A stretch of DNA of 64,000 nt from Purpureocillium takamizusanense. Taxonomy: Eukaryota > Ascomycota > Sordariomycetes > Hypocreales > Ophiocordycipitaceae. The stretch's first letter is position 1. The number at the start of each line of letters is the position of its first letter. The position numbers were made by a program, and so were the translations under genes. This document shows positions 21,628-32,620 of the stretch, in pieces. The notes under the pieces were generated by a model. That model did no database searches. It was not told the DNA's origin and saw only the letters and a program-made list of their open reading frames with translations. The DNA lies in the NCBI RefSeq assembly GCF_022605165.1, contig NC_063075.1, positions 2,294,001-2,358,000 of the forward strand, written 5' to 3'.

Positions 21628-21996
21628 ATGTCTGTCATCGAGATCAAGACCAAGTCGGATTTCGACACCCTCATCAAGAAGACCCCCTTCGTCGCCGTCC
21701 AGGCCCACGCCACCTGGTGCGGCCCCTGCAAGGCCATCTCCCCCATGTTCAACAAGCACGCCGCCTCCCTCGCCATCGAAAACACCTACGCCTTCGCCCG
21801 CTTCGACACCGACGAGGTCCCCGACCTCGCCCAAGAGTTCGGCATCCGCTCCATCCCCGCCTTCTTCCTCTTCGAGAACGGCGAGAAGACCTCCAACCTC
21901 TCCGGCGCCAACCCCCCGGCCCTCAAGAAGGCCGTCGAGTCCCTCTCCGAAAAGGCAAAGGCTGAGGGCGGCAAGGTGAGCGGCAGCGACGCCTGA
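21628..21996 (+). CDS. Thioredoxin
   Basis: Single-exon reading for 122 residues. The active site is ATWCGPCKAISP at residues 28-39 with the redox pair WCGPC; the fold continues through FARFDTDEVPDLAQEFGIRSIPAFFLFENGE, containing the cis-proline turn (SIPAFF). The start at 21628 has a CTCACC context and gives the typical cytosolic thioredoxin N-terminus (MSVIEIKTKSDFDTLIKK). The C-terminus is about 15 residues longer than the shortest fungal thioredoxins and ends in a Lys/Gly/Ser-rich tail. It reduces protein disulfides, using thioredoxin reductase and NADPH. No targeting peptide is visible, although the frame is open far upstream without motifs. Confidence 0.93.
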   Translation: MSVIEIKTKSDFDTLIKKTPFVAVQAHATWCGPCKAISPMFNKHAASLAIENTYAFARFDTDEVPDLAQEFGIRSIPAFFLFENGEKTSNLSGANPPALKKAVESLSEKAKAEGGKVSGSDA

Positions 21997-22729
21997 AAAG
22001 TGGCACGGATGAATGGATGGATGGATGACTTTTTTGCATTCACTTCAAAATCTACCATTACCACCACCATCACCACCATCACCACCATCACCCCTGCCTG
22101 TCTCTCTCGTTCCGTCGAGTACGCGCCCGCGAACCCCCTTCTGACATGTTGTCTCGTTCCGTCTGCAATAGATCTCGACCAACGAGGAATTTTAAGCTCC
22201 AACCATGGCACTGCGATGCGAGACTTCGAGACATTGGATAGATAGGCCAATGCAAAGTACATAAAGGGGCGTCTTTGAAGCGAAGTGGCCGAATACCTGA
22301 GGGCAGCTCGCAAGCTGCCATGATGGCGTTGGACGCGCATTCGATGGACGCTGTCGGTATACCCGCGTCCATGGAGAGATTCTGGTGTAACGACCCAAGA
22401 CAAGGGGAGAAACCAATACAAGTCACAAGCAGGCTTTTATACCTCTCCTGCGCTATTTGTTACACGTTGTTTCCACAAGAGATGTGTGTTGCCTTGTCAC
22501 CTTTGTGTGTCCCCGCCGTGACATACGCCGAATTTGTTGCCTACAGTAAACAGTCGCCCGCTCTATGCAGCCTCAAACTCCAAACTGGGTTTTGTGTTTC
22601 CAACCATCAGGCCGTGCCATCCGGCATGGAAGCTCGTTCCCCAAGTCTCGCTTGCTCTCCGTCTCCCTCCCTCGCTGTCCGTCTCCCATCGATAATCGTG
22701 GGCGAAAGCAATGCTCACCGCGTTGGGTA
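21997..22729. other. Intergenic region between converging genes
   Basis: Presumed 3' UTRs of thioredoxin and the WDR44-like gene. It includes an imperfect ACC/ATC repeat near 22056-22092. No gene is seen. Confidence 0.5.
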
Positions 22730-25700
22730 TCATGTATTCGTGCCGCACTGGTTGCAAACTTGCACGGTCCGCTCTCTCCCGTGTCGTTTGGTCTCGAAGC
22801 TGTGGCCACCACAGCCTCGGCACGCTCCTCTGTCGCTGTCGTTTGATTCTGCTGCACTTAGCTCCGCCACACCCGAATCTGTGCGCTTCTTACTGCTTAA
22901 CAATTCGTCTCCCACTTCCGGAGATTCATCGATGTTCTCAGCTATCGATTCAGATTCGTTAAGCCTCGCTTTCGCCTTCAAAAGCGGGCCTGTGGATCGT
23001 CGTCTGCTCGCATCATCTGTCACTTTCAGACGGTGACCGTCATTGACGCCCAAGCTCCTCCGCGCTGACGGTTTGGCTGTTCTAGGGCTGGCACCCTCGC
23101 TCTCCGTCCTAGCGTGAGGCACGGCAGGATGCGATCCCGTTACCGTGGCAGGACTGTTGAAGGTTGTCGAATAGCGCAGACCAGAGAGCGTGGGCAGGCT
23201 AGGCTTCCAGCGCCCTAGATTCCAGAAGCTCCCGTCTCCCTTTGCATCTTGGGCTTCCGGGTCTGGCGAGCTAATCAAACTGAAGCTCGGCGTCGGCGGA
23301 ACCGCTGGCTCGTCTTCGTCCTTCCGTGACCGCAACGAAGCCATGCTTGTCTGCACATTGCTTGTGGGACTCCCTGGGTGTTGCGCACGAAGGATTGGGC
23401 TAGAGGCATACGGTTTCCTCCGGGCTTCGGATGCTAGATTTGCGGCGGACGCGTTGAGGGGGGAGCGATTCGCTTTGATTGGTGACATAGACCGCTCGCT
23501 CCTAATCGTTGCCGCGGGCGTGCTCCCCCTGCCTTCAATGTCCTGGCGCCAGCTCATAATTCGGTCACTCGCCGGCTGTACCTGTGGTGGGTTGTGTCCC
23601 AGGTTCAGAGATCCGCGTCGAGAGTTCACCCGGCTGCCAGCGCTCGTCTTGGTGATGATGCTAGAGCTGCGCCCAACGCCAGTCAGCTTGCCAGAGAACT
23701 TGGACCCCGTCTCCCAGGTGTTCTGTTGTCGCTTGACGAATGCGCAATCCTGCCGAAATACTTTGATGGTTCCGGTCCGATCGGTGGTGACGATAATGTT
23801 GCCGTCCATGTGCTTCGAACGCTCGATGTAGGCCGGTGTCTCCTCAGGCTTCTTGGAATTTTGTGGATGGTCTGAGCTGCCTGTTTCAGACAGTCGAGTC
23901 TGACTCGCCGATGTCTCTTCGAAGCTCAGAAGTTGGACCGGCGGCGGGTTGCACAGGTCGTAGATGGGATCGCCCGACGCGCTCAACAGTTGTTTGCTCT
24001 TGACGGGCGCCATTAGGGCGGTAGTCACCACCTCGGGATGTGCATCGAAACACTCGTATGGCTGCTTGTCCTTCAGCTCTGCCTCCGGATTGCTTGCCGA
24101 CCAAATGTATGCCCGCCGATCCTCGCTTCCGGATATGACATACTTGCCATCATCACTAAAGCGCGCGTGGATCTGACTCGATTGGTTCTCGAGACCGCGA
24201 AACTTGACCTCCAACATGCGTGTCTTGAGGCTGTATATCCGCACACGCGAGTCGTTGGAACTGATGAGCACTTTGACGTCACCGCCCTCGGACCCATCGG
24301 CAGCTTTGACAGTCCTGATGCCCGTGATCTTGCTTCCCTTGGCATTCTTGCCCCTCGACGACCGTACATGAATGTGAAACAGAAGCTTGAGGCCTTCCGT
24401 CTCATAAAATAAGCACAGACCGCTCAAAAGCCCGCAAATTGCTGTTTTGCCATTGGGAGAAAACGCCACGGCCGTGATGAACTCATGAGCCTGGACCGAG
24501 AAGGCAACGGCCTTGTCTGGGATGCTCCATAGTCGCAGTTGAGCGTCAAGAGAGCCTGCTAGGAAGAATCGATCGTCTGTAGGGTGAAAGGCGATTGACG
24601 TGACCAAGTCGTTGTGCTTGAAGGTGCATAGACACTCTTGGCGGCTCATGTGCCACAGCTTGACCGTTTTGTCCATCGACGAGGATAGGAGAAAGCTGTT
24701 CTTGCTCCAGCTTAGAGCCAGGACCTCTCCCGTATGGCCCACAAACTCCCGTGTCGGCTTGCTCTGGAACACAGGAGCACTCAGCTTTTCTCCGTCGCCT
24801 TTGCTCTGGGTCTCCTCTTCTTCCTCGTGGGCCTGGCGTTCCTCAGGTGTCGAAATCACCGAAAACACTCGAACCGTCTGGTCCTTACCCGCGACAGCCA
24901 AGTACCGCCCGTCCACGCTGAACTCGGCCGCCCAAATAGCGTCCCCACCCTTGAGAATCTTGTTACCCACGACCGTGGCTGGGGCTCTGGCCTGAGGCTC
25001 TCCGTCGGATGACTGCTTGCTGCCGAGCAGCTCTTGTGCTAGGAACATGTGGTTGAAATCACGGCCCTTTTTGTTGTGAGGCTTGACCCGGATATAACGT
25101 GGGGGTTCCTTGTACAAGGGGATGAAGCCAACGCCCGCTCCACGGATCGATGTCACGGCACGTGCGTTGCTACCATCGGTGCGAGGGTCGCCCATTTCCG
25201 AGTCTGAGTCTGGTAATTCATCGTCTTTTCTCCATGTCCCTCGCATTCCCAGGCGGCTCAGAAACGACGGACCCTTCCTACACAGACTTCAGGTTAGCGA
25301 CTTATACGAGCGGGGGCATCAGGCGGCAAGCGTACCTTCGCTCCTTGTTAAGATCCAACGTCCCATAGGACGACTTTGTCGGGGTATCATGTAGGCTATC
25401 CAGCGTCGGGCTCTCCGGTCTGTTGGTTGGATTACGCAAACGCTGAGCTATTGAAGGTTCGGTATTGCTAGTGGTTCGAAGATATATTTGCTGCATGCCG
25501 ACAGTACTGTCAGTCTTTGGCAGAACAACACAAGCGCATCAAGCTGACGCGTCGGTGACAGCGTTGGAGCCGAGGTTGACGAACCGTGCTCAAAGGATCC
25601 AGGCCGACATTAGCTGGCGGCGTCGTTGACAAGGCCTTTGACAGGCCTTTAGCACCATCCTTGTCCCTAACATTTTGTGACGTGTTGCTTCGGGACAGTA

Positions 25701-25961
25701 ACGTCGCGGTGGACCGGCGACTAAGCGCCGAAGATTGGCCATTTAAGGTGTTGCTGGGACCTATTCTCGCAGCCTCGTCAGTCGCGACAATGCGGACGGC
25801 CGCGCGTGCGATGAATACGAGTCCAGGCATGACCTACCTGTAGACGGGATCTCGGATGCGCCGGCCTGGTTGGCACCCGGTATGGGCACCCCTTCACCGT
25901 CGTTGGTTGAGCTGCGTGTGCCATCGCTCGAGAGCGCAAGCGAGGGCAATTGGGTGGACAT
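22730..25961 (-). CDS. WDR44-like WD40 protein with C-terminal zinc ribbon
   Basis: Four exons, complement(22730..25277, 25336..25490, 25585..25760, 25838..25961); 1000 residues in this model. The large last exon carries WD40 repeats at about residues 260-590 (GGDAIWAAEFSVDGRYLAVA, FVGHTGEVLALSWSKNSFLL, SSMDKTVKLWHMSRQ, SLDAQLRLWSIPD, SEDRRAYIWSAS). The arrangement and the lead-in PRYIRVKPHNKKGRDFNHMF match the WDR44/yeast YMR102C (Dgr2) group, whose human member binds Rab11; the fungal role is poorly known. A Ser-rich region follows, and the C-terminus has CRGC-x18-CNQC, a zinc-ribbon pattern. The N-terminal exons are Ser/Thr-rich and were assigned from open frames and splice sites: ST/GPSNTLNGQ, DPLST/QIYLRT and ERR/KGPSFLSRLG. 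The 25585 donor (GTTCGT) is weak, so the N-terminus is less sure than the WD part. Confidence 0.82.
25278..25335 (-). other. Intron 3 of the WDR44-like gene
   Basis: Donor GTACGC after GAG CGA AG and acceptor TGTGTAG before G AAG GGT. Joining gives NKERRKGPSFLSRLG, in frame. Confidence 0.8.
25491..25584 (-). other. Intron 2 of the WDR44-like gene (tentative)
   Basis: Phase-0 model, weak donor GTTCGT after AGC ACG and acceptor GCATGCAG before CAA ATA. It joins GLDPLST to QIYLRTTSN. Confidence 0.6.
25761..25837 (-). other. Intron 1 of the WDR44-like gene (tentative)
   Basis: Donor GTAGGT after ACA G, acceptor GAGAATAG before GT CCC. It joins the opening exon ending SEIPST to GPSNTLNGQSS. Confidence 0.6.
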
Positions 25962-28900
25962 TTCCCATGCTGCAGGGCTGCTGCGGGTGGAAAGCCAGAG
26001 TCTACCGGGAGGCGAGCACCTCGACTGGTCGCCACGGGGGAGCTGAGATGGGAATGGCAGGTCACGTCAGGTCACGCCAGGCCCTGGCAGCGGACAGCGG
26101 GTGGTTCCGTCGTTGTCGTAGGGCGGGCGACGGAGGTGGTCGGAGGGGCTGTCGGAAGCGTCGCCTAATTGTAGGAATCGGCAAGCTCGCGCCGTCGCGC
26201 AGACACGGAGCGGAGAGCGATGCGACGTGCGATGTTGGATGCGCCGTGGATGTGGTCGGGAGAGTCGTCTGGCGGGACCCCGGACGTTCCGTCGAGCAAT
26301 ACGGTAACAAAACGCGACCGTGCTTCGCCGCAGCTTGCGAAATGGGCTGGCTGGACAGTGGGCGGGTGGACAGAGGAGCGCAAGAAGTCCGAAAGGGCTG
26401 ACCCGTCGTCCGGCTAGGGCCCGTCACGCGCGCTGCTGCTGGGCCTCGTTTGCCCAAAGCGCAAACCGGGCACAGCTGGACTAACTTAGTATGTAGTAAT
26501 GAAGGCGGCTCCTCGGGTCGCCGCCTCCCGCAGTGGCTGCAGCGCGCTGGCGATGATGGATGTGCCGGCCGGGACGAGGGAGTCGAATTGCTTGCGCGGC
26601 GGCGTCAAGGTTCCCTGACGAAAGCAAGGGTTGGGTGGCGCCGCAAGTGATATCATGCATCCGAACAAGGTGCCAACACCCGCCCGTGGATCTGCTATAG
26701 GGCTGGGCCGACTGTGGAGAGGATAATAATGACGGGAGGAGTAAAGTGCAACGCCCCAAGCGTTTGGCTGGTCGTCTGGTCAGGCACACAGCGGCATGCC
26801 CAGGTAATGCGTCGTCGACAGATGACAATGCGCGCCGGGGAGGGAGGGGGCAGCCGGCGTGGCAAGGGGATGATGGATGGATGTCGTCGATCTGGGCGGA
26901 CAATCCGGAGGTTCCCAATTCCACTGGGAACCCGTCTGTTCACCTACGCCGGGCGAGGGGTGGGACGTTCCATCGCCGCCGCCGCCACGGATCCCACCTT
27001 CTCGGCAGCCAGGGACAAGGGAGGTAGTAGGCATTCAATGCGACACCACCCAATCAATGACTGGCACTGCTGCGGAGGCTTCCGTCCATCCATGGGGTGG
27101 AGGAATCGGCGGCCAGTGCAGTGGAGGAGTGGAATGGATCACGGATGCTCGCGCTGTTGCAGACTTGCATTGCTACTACTGCAAGTAGTACCTCTATTTC
27201 GGGGCACAACGTACTGTAGAGTATACTAGTACTACCTAGTAGTACTAATAGTACCCGTTACTGTCTAACTTGTACTTTGATCCTCCTGCACGGCGCGCTG
27301 CTGCGTTGTGATGCGAGTGCGATGGCAGGCCAAGCAAGGGCGATGAGGCAGGCACCAGAGTGGCTGGCGGCGGCTGCCTTGGCTTACAAGTTGCGTCCCC
27401 GTTTGGCTTGGGCCCGTTCGTTCAGCCCGGCACTTCTTGGCGCACCGTTGGGAAAGCGCGACGATCAAAGGCGGACATGATGATTGGGGGAAGTGGCAGC
27501 AGTAGTCATCGATCCGGCGATCAGGCTTCCGGTCGTTCCTTCTCTTGTGACGCTCCATCAGGCAGCACCTCATGATCACCGGCGCCCCAAAAAGGCGCGT
27601 CCAAAAGGCACGTCCAAAAAAGACGCTGGCAACGGGGCCTCGGATGCTACACGCAACGAGGGACAGCAAGGCCTCATTATCCAGCAACAAGACATGGCAC
27701 AGACCACACACACATCCCATACCTAAACGCTTGGCACGCGCAGTGGGCCACCACGCCTGCCTCGACACCGTTCCGTGCCTTGCAGCGTCGTGGAGAAAAC
27801 AAGGATGACGGGGCTCTACTCGCATTATTGTGACGGACCCTCGGTCCTCGCCCGATCCTTCCTCGCTGCCCCTCGCCGTCACAGTGATGATGATACCGTT
27901 GTACTGGTATGCGTTACATGGATAAGAGGACTCGTCAGCTGTCCGTCGAGCCGCCCTGTGTGCTGACGTTGGCCTTGACGCGCCAAATCCTCCTCCCCAC
28001 CCTGCCAACTTGGGCGACGACGCATGCGTGTGTCTTCTTGAAAATCCCGATGCGGCGTGCCACGCGAGCACCGAAATGGCATGGGCCGACTCGTACTCGG
28101 AAGCAAGCACACATGAATGAGGTCAGCGACAGCCAGCGCCAGCCGAGGCGTCAAACACTACATCGCACGTGGCCGGCATTCGCGAGAATGATGCCAGGGG
28201 GAAACACATTGGCAAGCGGATGGCCTTCTGTACATACGAGCAAGGGGCAGCCATCTCGGCGATGCAGGCACATTGAGAGCTTCACAGCTCCACGCAATAC
28301 TCCATGCGTACTACGTACTGACAATAATAAGGGCGATTGGCAAATTGCCCAACGGCTCCCCCCTTTGGAATCGCGATTTTTCCCCGCCTTGTCCATGCCT
28401 CGTTGCGGGCCACGAAATTGTCTGGACTCGCATTGGCTTTCTCCAGGTTGCTGGGGCCGGAGGTCGGTGTCCGTGACAAGTCCGCTGGCCGAGGGACAAA
28501 GGCTAGTAGTTACTGGAAGTCCGAGTTACGCGTATTTTGGCTGCCCTGTGTTCCGTGCTTTTTCTTCGTCCAGTGGCGGATGCAGACGTCTGTCTCTCAT
28601 CGGTCACCCACGGGCCAACTCTAATCATCCCTGTAGTAAGACCTCCGGGGGGTTCATGCGTCTCACTCTCAGGCGTCTGTGAGCAGGCACGCCCCCCCCC
28701 CCCTTGTCGATGAGACGAAGGCCTGGACACGCGCCTTTGCCGATACCTGAGTTCACGATGCTGTCTTGGCTGGGGTTCAGCTCGCGCTTCAAGGTTGACA
28801 GTCTCCAATGTCAACACTTCGCCTCTCCTTCCAGCGCCGCCCAATACTGCGGGCTGGCCTCCAAGTTTGCATTCGTTTCACCGCAACGTTAAATCCATCC

Positions 28901-29319
28901 AAGCTGCGGCACCGAACGCAGCGCTGAGCACCCAGTAGTAGCACTGGATCCAGGGCAGCGGGGTCCACCGACACCCTGCCAGGCTCAGTGCGCAATGCAC
29001 TAACAGTATGCTACTGTCAAAGCTGCAACCAAATAATAGTGCGAAGTTTCCGTCACCAGCCATTGTCGGCGGCTCACGCGCCACAGCGCCACCCCCACCA
29101 CAAAAGATTGGGCGGCAACCATCCATGGCATCGTCACCGCATGCTTCGCCTGGAGGCAAACCTTCCTGGAGGGGGCATCCTATATCAACAACTCCCTCGA
29201 CTGCTGGACGGACGAGGGGATTCATCCCTTAACTTTTTTCTGCAAATTCTTTCTCGCGCAGCAGACGTGTTGCGACTCATCAACTCCCACTCGCGACATC
29301 ACATTTGCGACTGCCCAAC
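25962..29319. other. Gene-poor divergent region between the WDR44-like gene and Dom34
   Basis: About 3.4 kb. It has several long open frames on both strands (for example 27265-28110 minus and 27909-28682 plus) that overlap each other and show no recognisable domain, intron pattern or start context. A short C run is at 28691-28702. I see no gene here; the ends are promoters of the two flanking genes. Confidence 0.45.
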
Positions 29320-30613
29320 ATGAAGCTCCTCGCCCGGCGGATCCTGCCGGACATGGAGGAGGAGCAGCTCTCACTACTCCCAGAGGACCCTGAGGATATG
29401 GTAAGCCCGCCCTGTCGTTAGCTTCAGTTATGTTCATTGCGGCTCGCTGACAACTCACTAGTGGCATGCATACAACCTCATCGTCGTTGGCGACATCGTC
29501 AGCGCGCACGCCGTTCGCAAGATCGCCATCCCGAATGGCGGCACCGGGTCCTCGGCCTCGGAGCGCGTCCACACCGACCTGACTCTGCGAGTAAAGTCGA
29601 CCTTTTTCGACCCGGCCGTATCATCACTCCGCGTCTCTGGCGTCGTCGTCAGCGAGAACGAATACGTGCCTCGCGGCTCCCATCACACACTCGACCTCGA
29701 GGTCAGCCGCTCGTTTTCCATTGTCAAGCCCAATGGCTGGGATTCGGTCGCGAAAACAACGCTATCCCAGGCGCTCTCTGATGACAGAAACGGTGCCATG
29801 GCCGCTGTCGTCATGCAGGAGGGCTTGGCCAACATCTGCCTCATCACGCAGTTCCGCACCGTATTGAAGACCAAGGTCGAGAGCGTGGTCCCGAAGAAGC
29901 GTGACAAGGTTTCGGATCAGGACGCCGGCATGAAGCGCTTCTTCGATAAGACGCTCAACTCGCTCGTCCGTGCCCTCGACTTCTCCGACACCCGCCCGCT
30001 GCTCCTCGCTAGCCCTGGATTCACCGCCAGCGACTTCAAGGACTACATGACGAAACAAGGCCGCGACAAGTCAGACAAGGTGCTCAGCGCAATCGCCAAG
30101 AATGCGACGGTAATTCACACCAACTCAGGGCATCTGCACAGCCTCAACGAAGTTCTCAAGAGCCCCGAGGTCCTTGCCAAGATGCGAGACATGGTGTATG
30201 CCAAGGAGACGCAGTACATGGATCAGTTCTTTGACATGCTCAAGCTCGATGATGGACGGGCGTGGTACGGCGCAAGGGCGGTCGAGAAGGCCGTAGCCGA
30301 CGGCGCCGTCGGGCCCGGCGGCGGTGTGCTCCTCGTCAACAACTCCCTGTTTCGAAGTGACGACTTGGAGACGCGGAAGAAGTACGTCGGACTGGTGGAC
30401 AAGGTGCAGTTGGACGGAGGTGAGGCGCGGATACTGAGCAGCGATCATGAAAGCGGCCAGAGGTTAAAGCTCATGGGCGACATTGCGGCGACTCTAAATT
30501 ACCCCATGCTTGATCTCGACGACGATGAAGAAGAGGAGGAGGAGGTTCAGGTGGTGCGGGATAACGGAAACAGACATGAGGAGGACGACGACATGCTAGA
30601 CAGCGTGATTTAA
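29320..30613 (+). CDS. DOM34: Translation surveillance factor Dom34/Pelota
   Basis: Two exons, 29320..29400 and 29462..30613, with a 61-nt phase-0 intron (GTAAGC..CACTAG); 410 residues. The first exon (MKLLARRILPDMEEEQLSLL) joins WHAYNLIVVGDIVSAHAVRK to form the eRF1-like N-terminal SRL domain of Pelota, with the typical low-specificity RNA-binding fold including DLTLRVKSTFFDPAVSSLRVSG. A central domain contains the ALDFSDTRPLLLASPGFT and KNATVIHTNSGHLHSL segments, and a C-terminal L30e-like domain precedes an acidic tail (Asp/Glu-rich, residues about 380-400) characteristic of the family. With the GTPase Hbs1 it splits stalled ribosomes in no-go and non-stop mRNA decay in the cytosol. The first-exon ATG was chosen because it opens the conserved N-terminus. 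Confidence 0.93.
29401..29461 (+). other. Intron of the Dom34 gene
   Basis: Phase-0 intron with donor GTAAGC immediately after an ATG codon and acceptor CACTAG before TGG CAT GCA. The joined product reads PEDMWHAYNLI, which matches the family. Confidence 0.92.
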
Positions 30614-30763
30614 AACAAGATAACGTCAAAAACCGGGTCTGCGTTATCCAGACCCCCTGATTTCGTTGTGACCGCAGTTACCCATCCTCGGTAGTTTTAG
30701 AATCCCGTATGACACCAAATTCAACCTAAGTACAGTCCGCCCAGCTCGAGACTGCCATCTACT

Positions 30764-31003
30764 CTACAATTTCAAGACCTTCCGCCTCTGCCTAATGTTA
30801 CACATCTCACAGCGATCTATATCCGTAATCACATCATCGTATCCTAGGCCCAATGGGCATCCAGGCGGCCGGTATTTTGGATCGGCGCGCGCCTTTGTCT
30901 GCTGCTCCCGGACCTCTTTACAAGGTCTCTCTTGCATTTGCGCCATGAAGCGGGTACGGTCGCAGTTTCTGCAATGGTAAAAGTAACGACGTGCGGTACA
31001 CAT
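30764..31003 (-). CDS. Small cysteine-pattern protein, tandem family member 1
   Basis: Single-exon gene for 79 residues. Cysteines sit at 2, 11, 14, 28, 49, 65 and 68, with pairs CRNC and CEMC and the middle Cys in GCPLG. This is the same layout as the genes at 31610 and 32621: MCT, C-x2-C at 11/14, a lone Cys at 28, CPxG, then C-x2-C. Paired CxxC motifs are what one expects from a small zinc-binding protein, but no known function is assigned. It is basic, with no signal peptide or membrane segment, so it is probably intracellular. A TATA-like site (GTATAAAAGAG) is about 190 bp upstream. The stop is just 150 bp from the Dom34 stop on the other strand. The chance-ORF risk is offset by the shared pattern with its two neighbours. 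Confidence 0.72.
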   Translation of the reverse strand: MCTARRYFYHCRNCDRTRFMAQMQERPCKEVREQQTKARADPKYRPPGCPLGLGYDDVITDIDRCEMCNIRQRRKVLKL

Positions 31004-31609
31004 TGATCGGCTGTGATACCTTTTTTTTTTTCTTTGTTCGGCTTTTTGGTTTGCTCTTCAATGTGAGTCTGGGTCAATGCAGAGAGGAGGAAGAGAGACG
31101 ACGCGACGCTTTGGAGTCAATGTTGAAAGGAGGCAGGCCTTGCTGTGGAGGCAGGATTAAAAACATTATGTTTGGCAGGAGAAAGGAATTCTCTTTTATA
31201 CAAAAGTAGGTGCTTCTGAGTGAAGCAGTTTCCTTGATGGACAGGTAGCGAGATTCGGAACGCGTTCGGTCATGGCCCGTCTGGCGTGAACGAACCGACC
31301 TATGTGTTGAGTCGTTCAGGCCGAGTGCGTCCAGCGTGTTATTGATGTTATCGGTACCGTATGCACCACCAAATATAGGCAAGAGAGTTCGCTGCCGTGT
31401 CCACTAGCTGCTGCTGTTATGTACTACGCACAGCTCTATCAGCCGAGTCCATCCCAGACTTCTTCATACATCAACCCCATACCGCTGCGTCTTCAACACG
31501 AACACCATCGCTCCACCTTCTCGGACGGCCAACCAACATACACACAGCTCAGGAAACAACCAGAATACTCTCAGACAGCAAAAGGCTCAGCTTCTGCAGC
31601 GAGGGCTCA
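31004..31609. other. Spacer between tandem family members 1 and 2
   Basis: Contains the TATA-like element of member 1 at 31191-31201 and a T run at 31020-31031. A 102-residue minus-strand frame (31074-31382) lacks the family pattern and is not called. Confidence 0.5.
31191..31201 (-). promoter_or_regulatory. TATA-like element of small Cys protein 1
   Basis: GTATAAAAGAG on the minus strand, about 190 bp upstream of the ATG at 31003. Function inferred from match and position. Confidence 0.45.
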
Positions 31610-31861
31610 CTACAGGCGGTCCCCCGCACGTCTGTTATCGCAGCGAGCGCAGGTGGGCATCCAAAACACAGTCTCGTTTTCGAATGTCTGGCCGTTGGGG
31701 CACGTAACTTCGACGGGCCCCGAGCCGCTGGCCAGTTCCTCCGCATGGGCTACGACCTGTGCCTCGAGGTACGCGGCGCAGCGCCGAGGGGGCCATTGCC
31801 CGCAAAAGAACATGGATTTGCAGTGCGTGCACTCCTTGAACTTGAGAACTACGGTGCACAT
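31610..31861 (-). CDS. Small cysteine-pattern protein, tandem family member 2
   Basis: Single-exon gene for 83 residues starting MCTVVLKFKECTHCKSMFFC. Cysteines at 2, 11, 14, 28, 54, 71 and 74 follow the same layout as its neighbours, with an extra Cys at 20. The middle element is CPNG and the closing pair is CARC. An ATG nine bases upstream (31870) would add Met-Ile-Asn; the MCT start is preferred because all three paralogues begin with it. No signal peptide or membrane helix is visible. The gene has a TATA-like box about 165 bp upstream. The protein is diverged from its neighbours except at Cys, Pro and Gly, so duplication is old or selection acts only on the metal-site residues. Function is unknown; a zinc-binding role is inferred. 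Confidence 0.75.
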   Translation of the reverse strand: MCTVVLKFKECTHCKSMFFCGQWPPRRCAAYLEAQVVAHAEELASGSGPVEVTCPNGQTFENETVFWMPTCARCDNRRAGDRL

Positions 31862-32620
31862 GTTGATCAAGTCAGGGGCTTGGAAAAGCTGTTTCTTCGG
31901 AGGTTAAGTATTCGGCCCACGCTCTCAAGTTCAAACTTGGCGGTCGGTATAAGCGGCAGTTGTTTGGCATAAACTTGGAGCTCAAAGGCAGGCAGTAGTA
32001 ACCACTGGTGAGTGAGACCCCTTTTTATAGTTTTTGCTTTGGGGGCAAGCTCATTCTTGTTCTCTTTGATGGCTCGCGGCTGGATTCACACAAAGTTCCA
32101 GTTGTTTTGATCACAATGGCCGTATGCAACGCGATAAGCGGGATCGTGTAAGTGGAGGAGCGCGGGCTGTGGTCGGGTGTCATGCCCGTCCAGTACAGAG
32201 ACAAGATCAATTTGGACAATTCGACTGTACCGATCGAAGGCGTGGGCGTTCCAATGCTTAGTGGCTCCTGTCTGCACCAGCAAATTGCCAATTCCTGTTG
32301 ATATGGTTAGTGTTGTCCTTCGACCTCGAAGCCTCGCGCTGCGCGTAGATCATCATGAGGGCTATCTCACAATATATGTGTCTGATTTGATAGCTCACGG
32401 TGCTTCTATATGCCCAAATCATTGCGCAAGTTCCTGTTTGAGCGTCGTCGCATTGAAGGCTTGGAGCGCAACCACACCAAATTAGGGAGTACGGAGACAG
32501 ACAGATGATAGGTTTCTCGCAGCACCAGACAAGACAACAGGTCTCCAAGATACACAACGGATGTTTGGTGAATACCATGTACGCAACCGCAATCGCCAAT
32601 CTCAAATAGCTAGGTCTGCG
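31862..32620. other. Spacer between tandem family members 2 and 3
   Basis: Contains the TATA-like element of member 2 at 32021-32030. No further family copy or other gene is recognised. Confidence 0.5.
32021..32030 (-). promoter_or_regulatory. TATA-like element of small Cys protein 2
   Basis: CTATAAAAAG on the minus strand, about 165 bp upstream of the ATG at 31861. It is followed by GGGGTCTCA, and a GTCTCA also follows the equivalent box of member 3. Confidence 0.5.

Noticed and set aside
27265..28110. 281-codon minus-strand frame
   Set aside because: No start context, family motif or splice pattern; it overlaps an open frame of similar length on the other strand.
31074..31382. 102-codon minus-strand frame as another small Cys protein
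   Set aside because: It lacks the MCT start, the CxxC pairs and the CPxG element, and it overlaps the TATA-like site of member 1.
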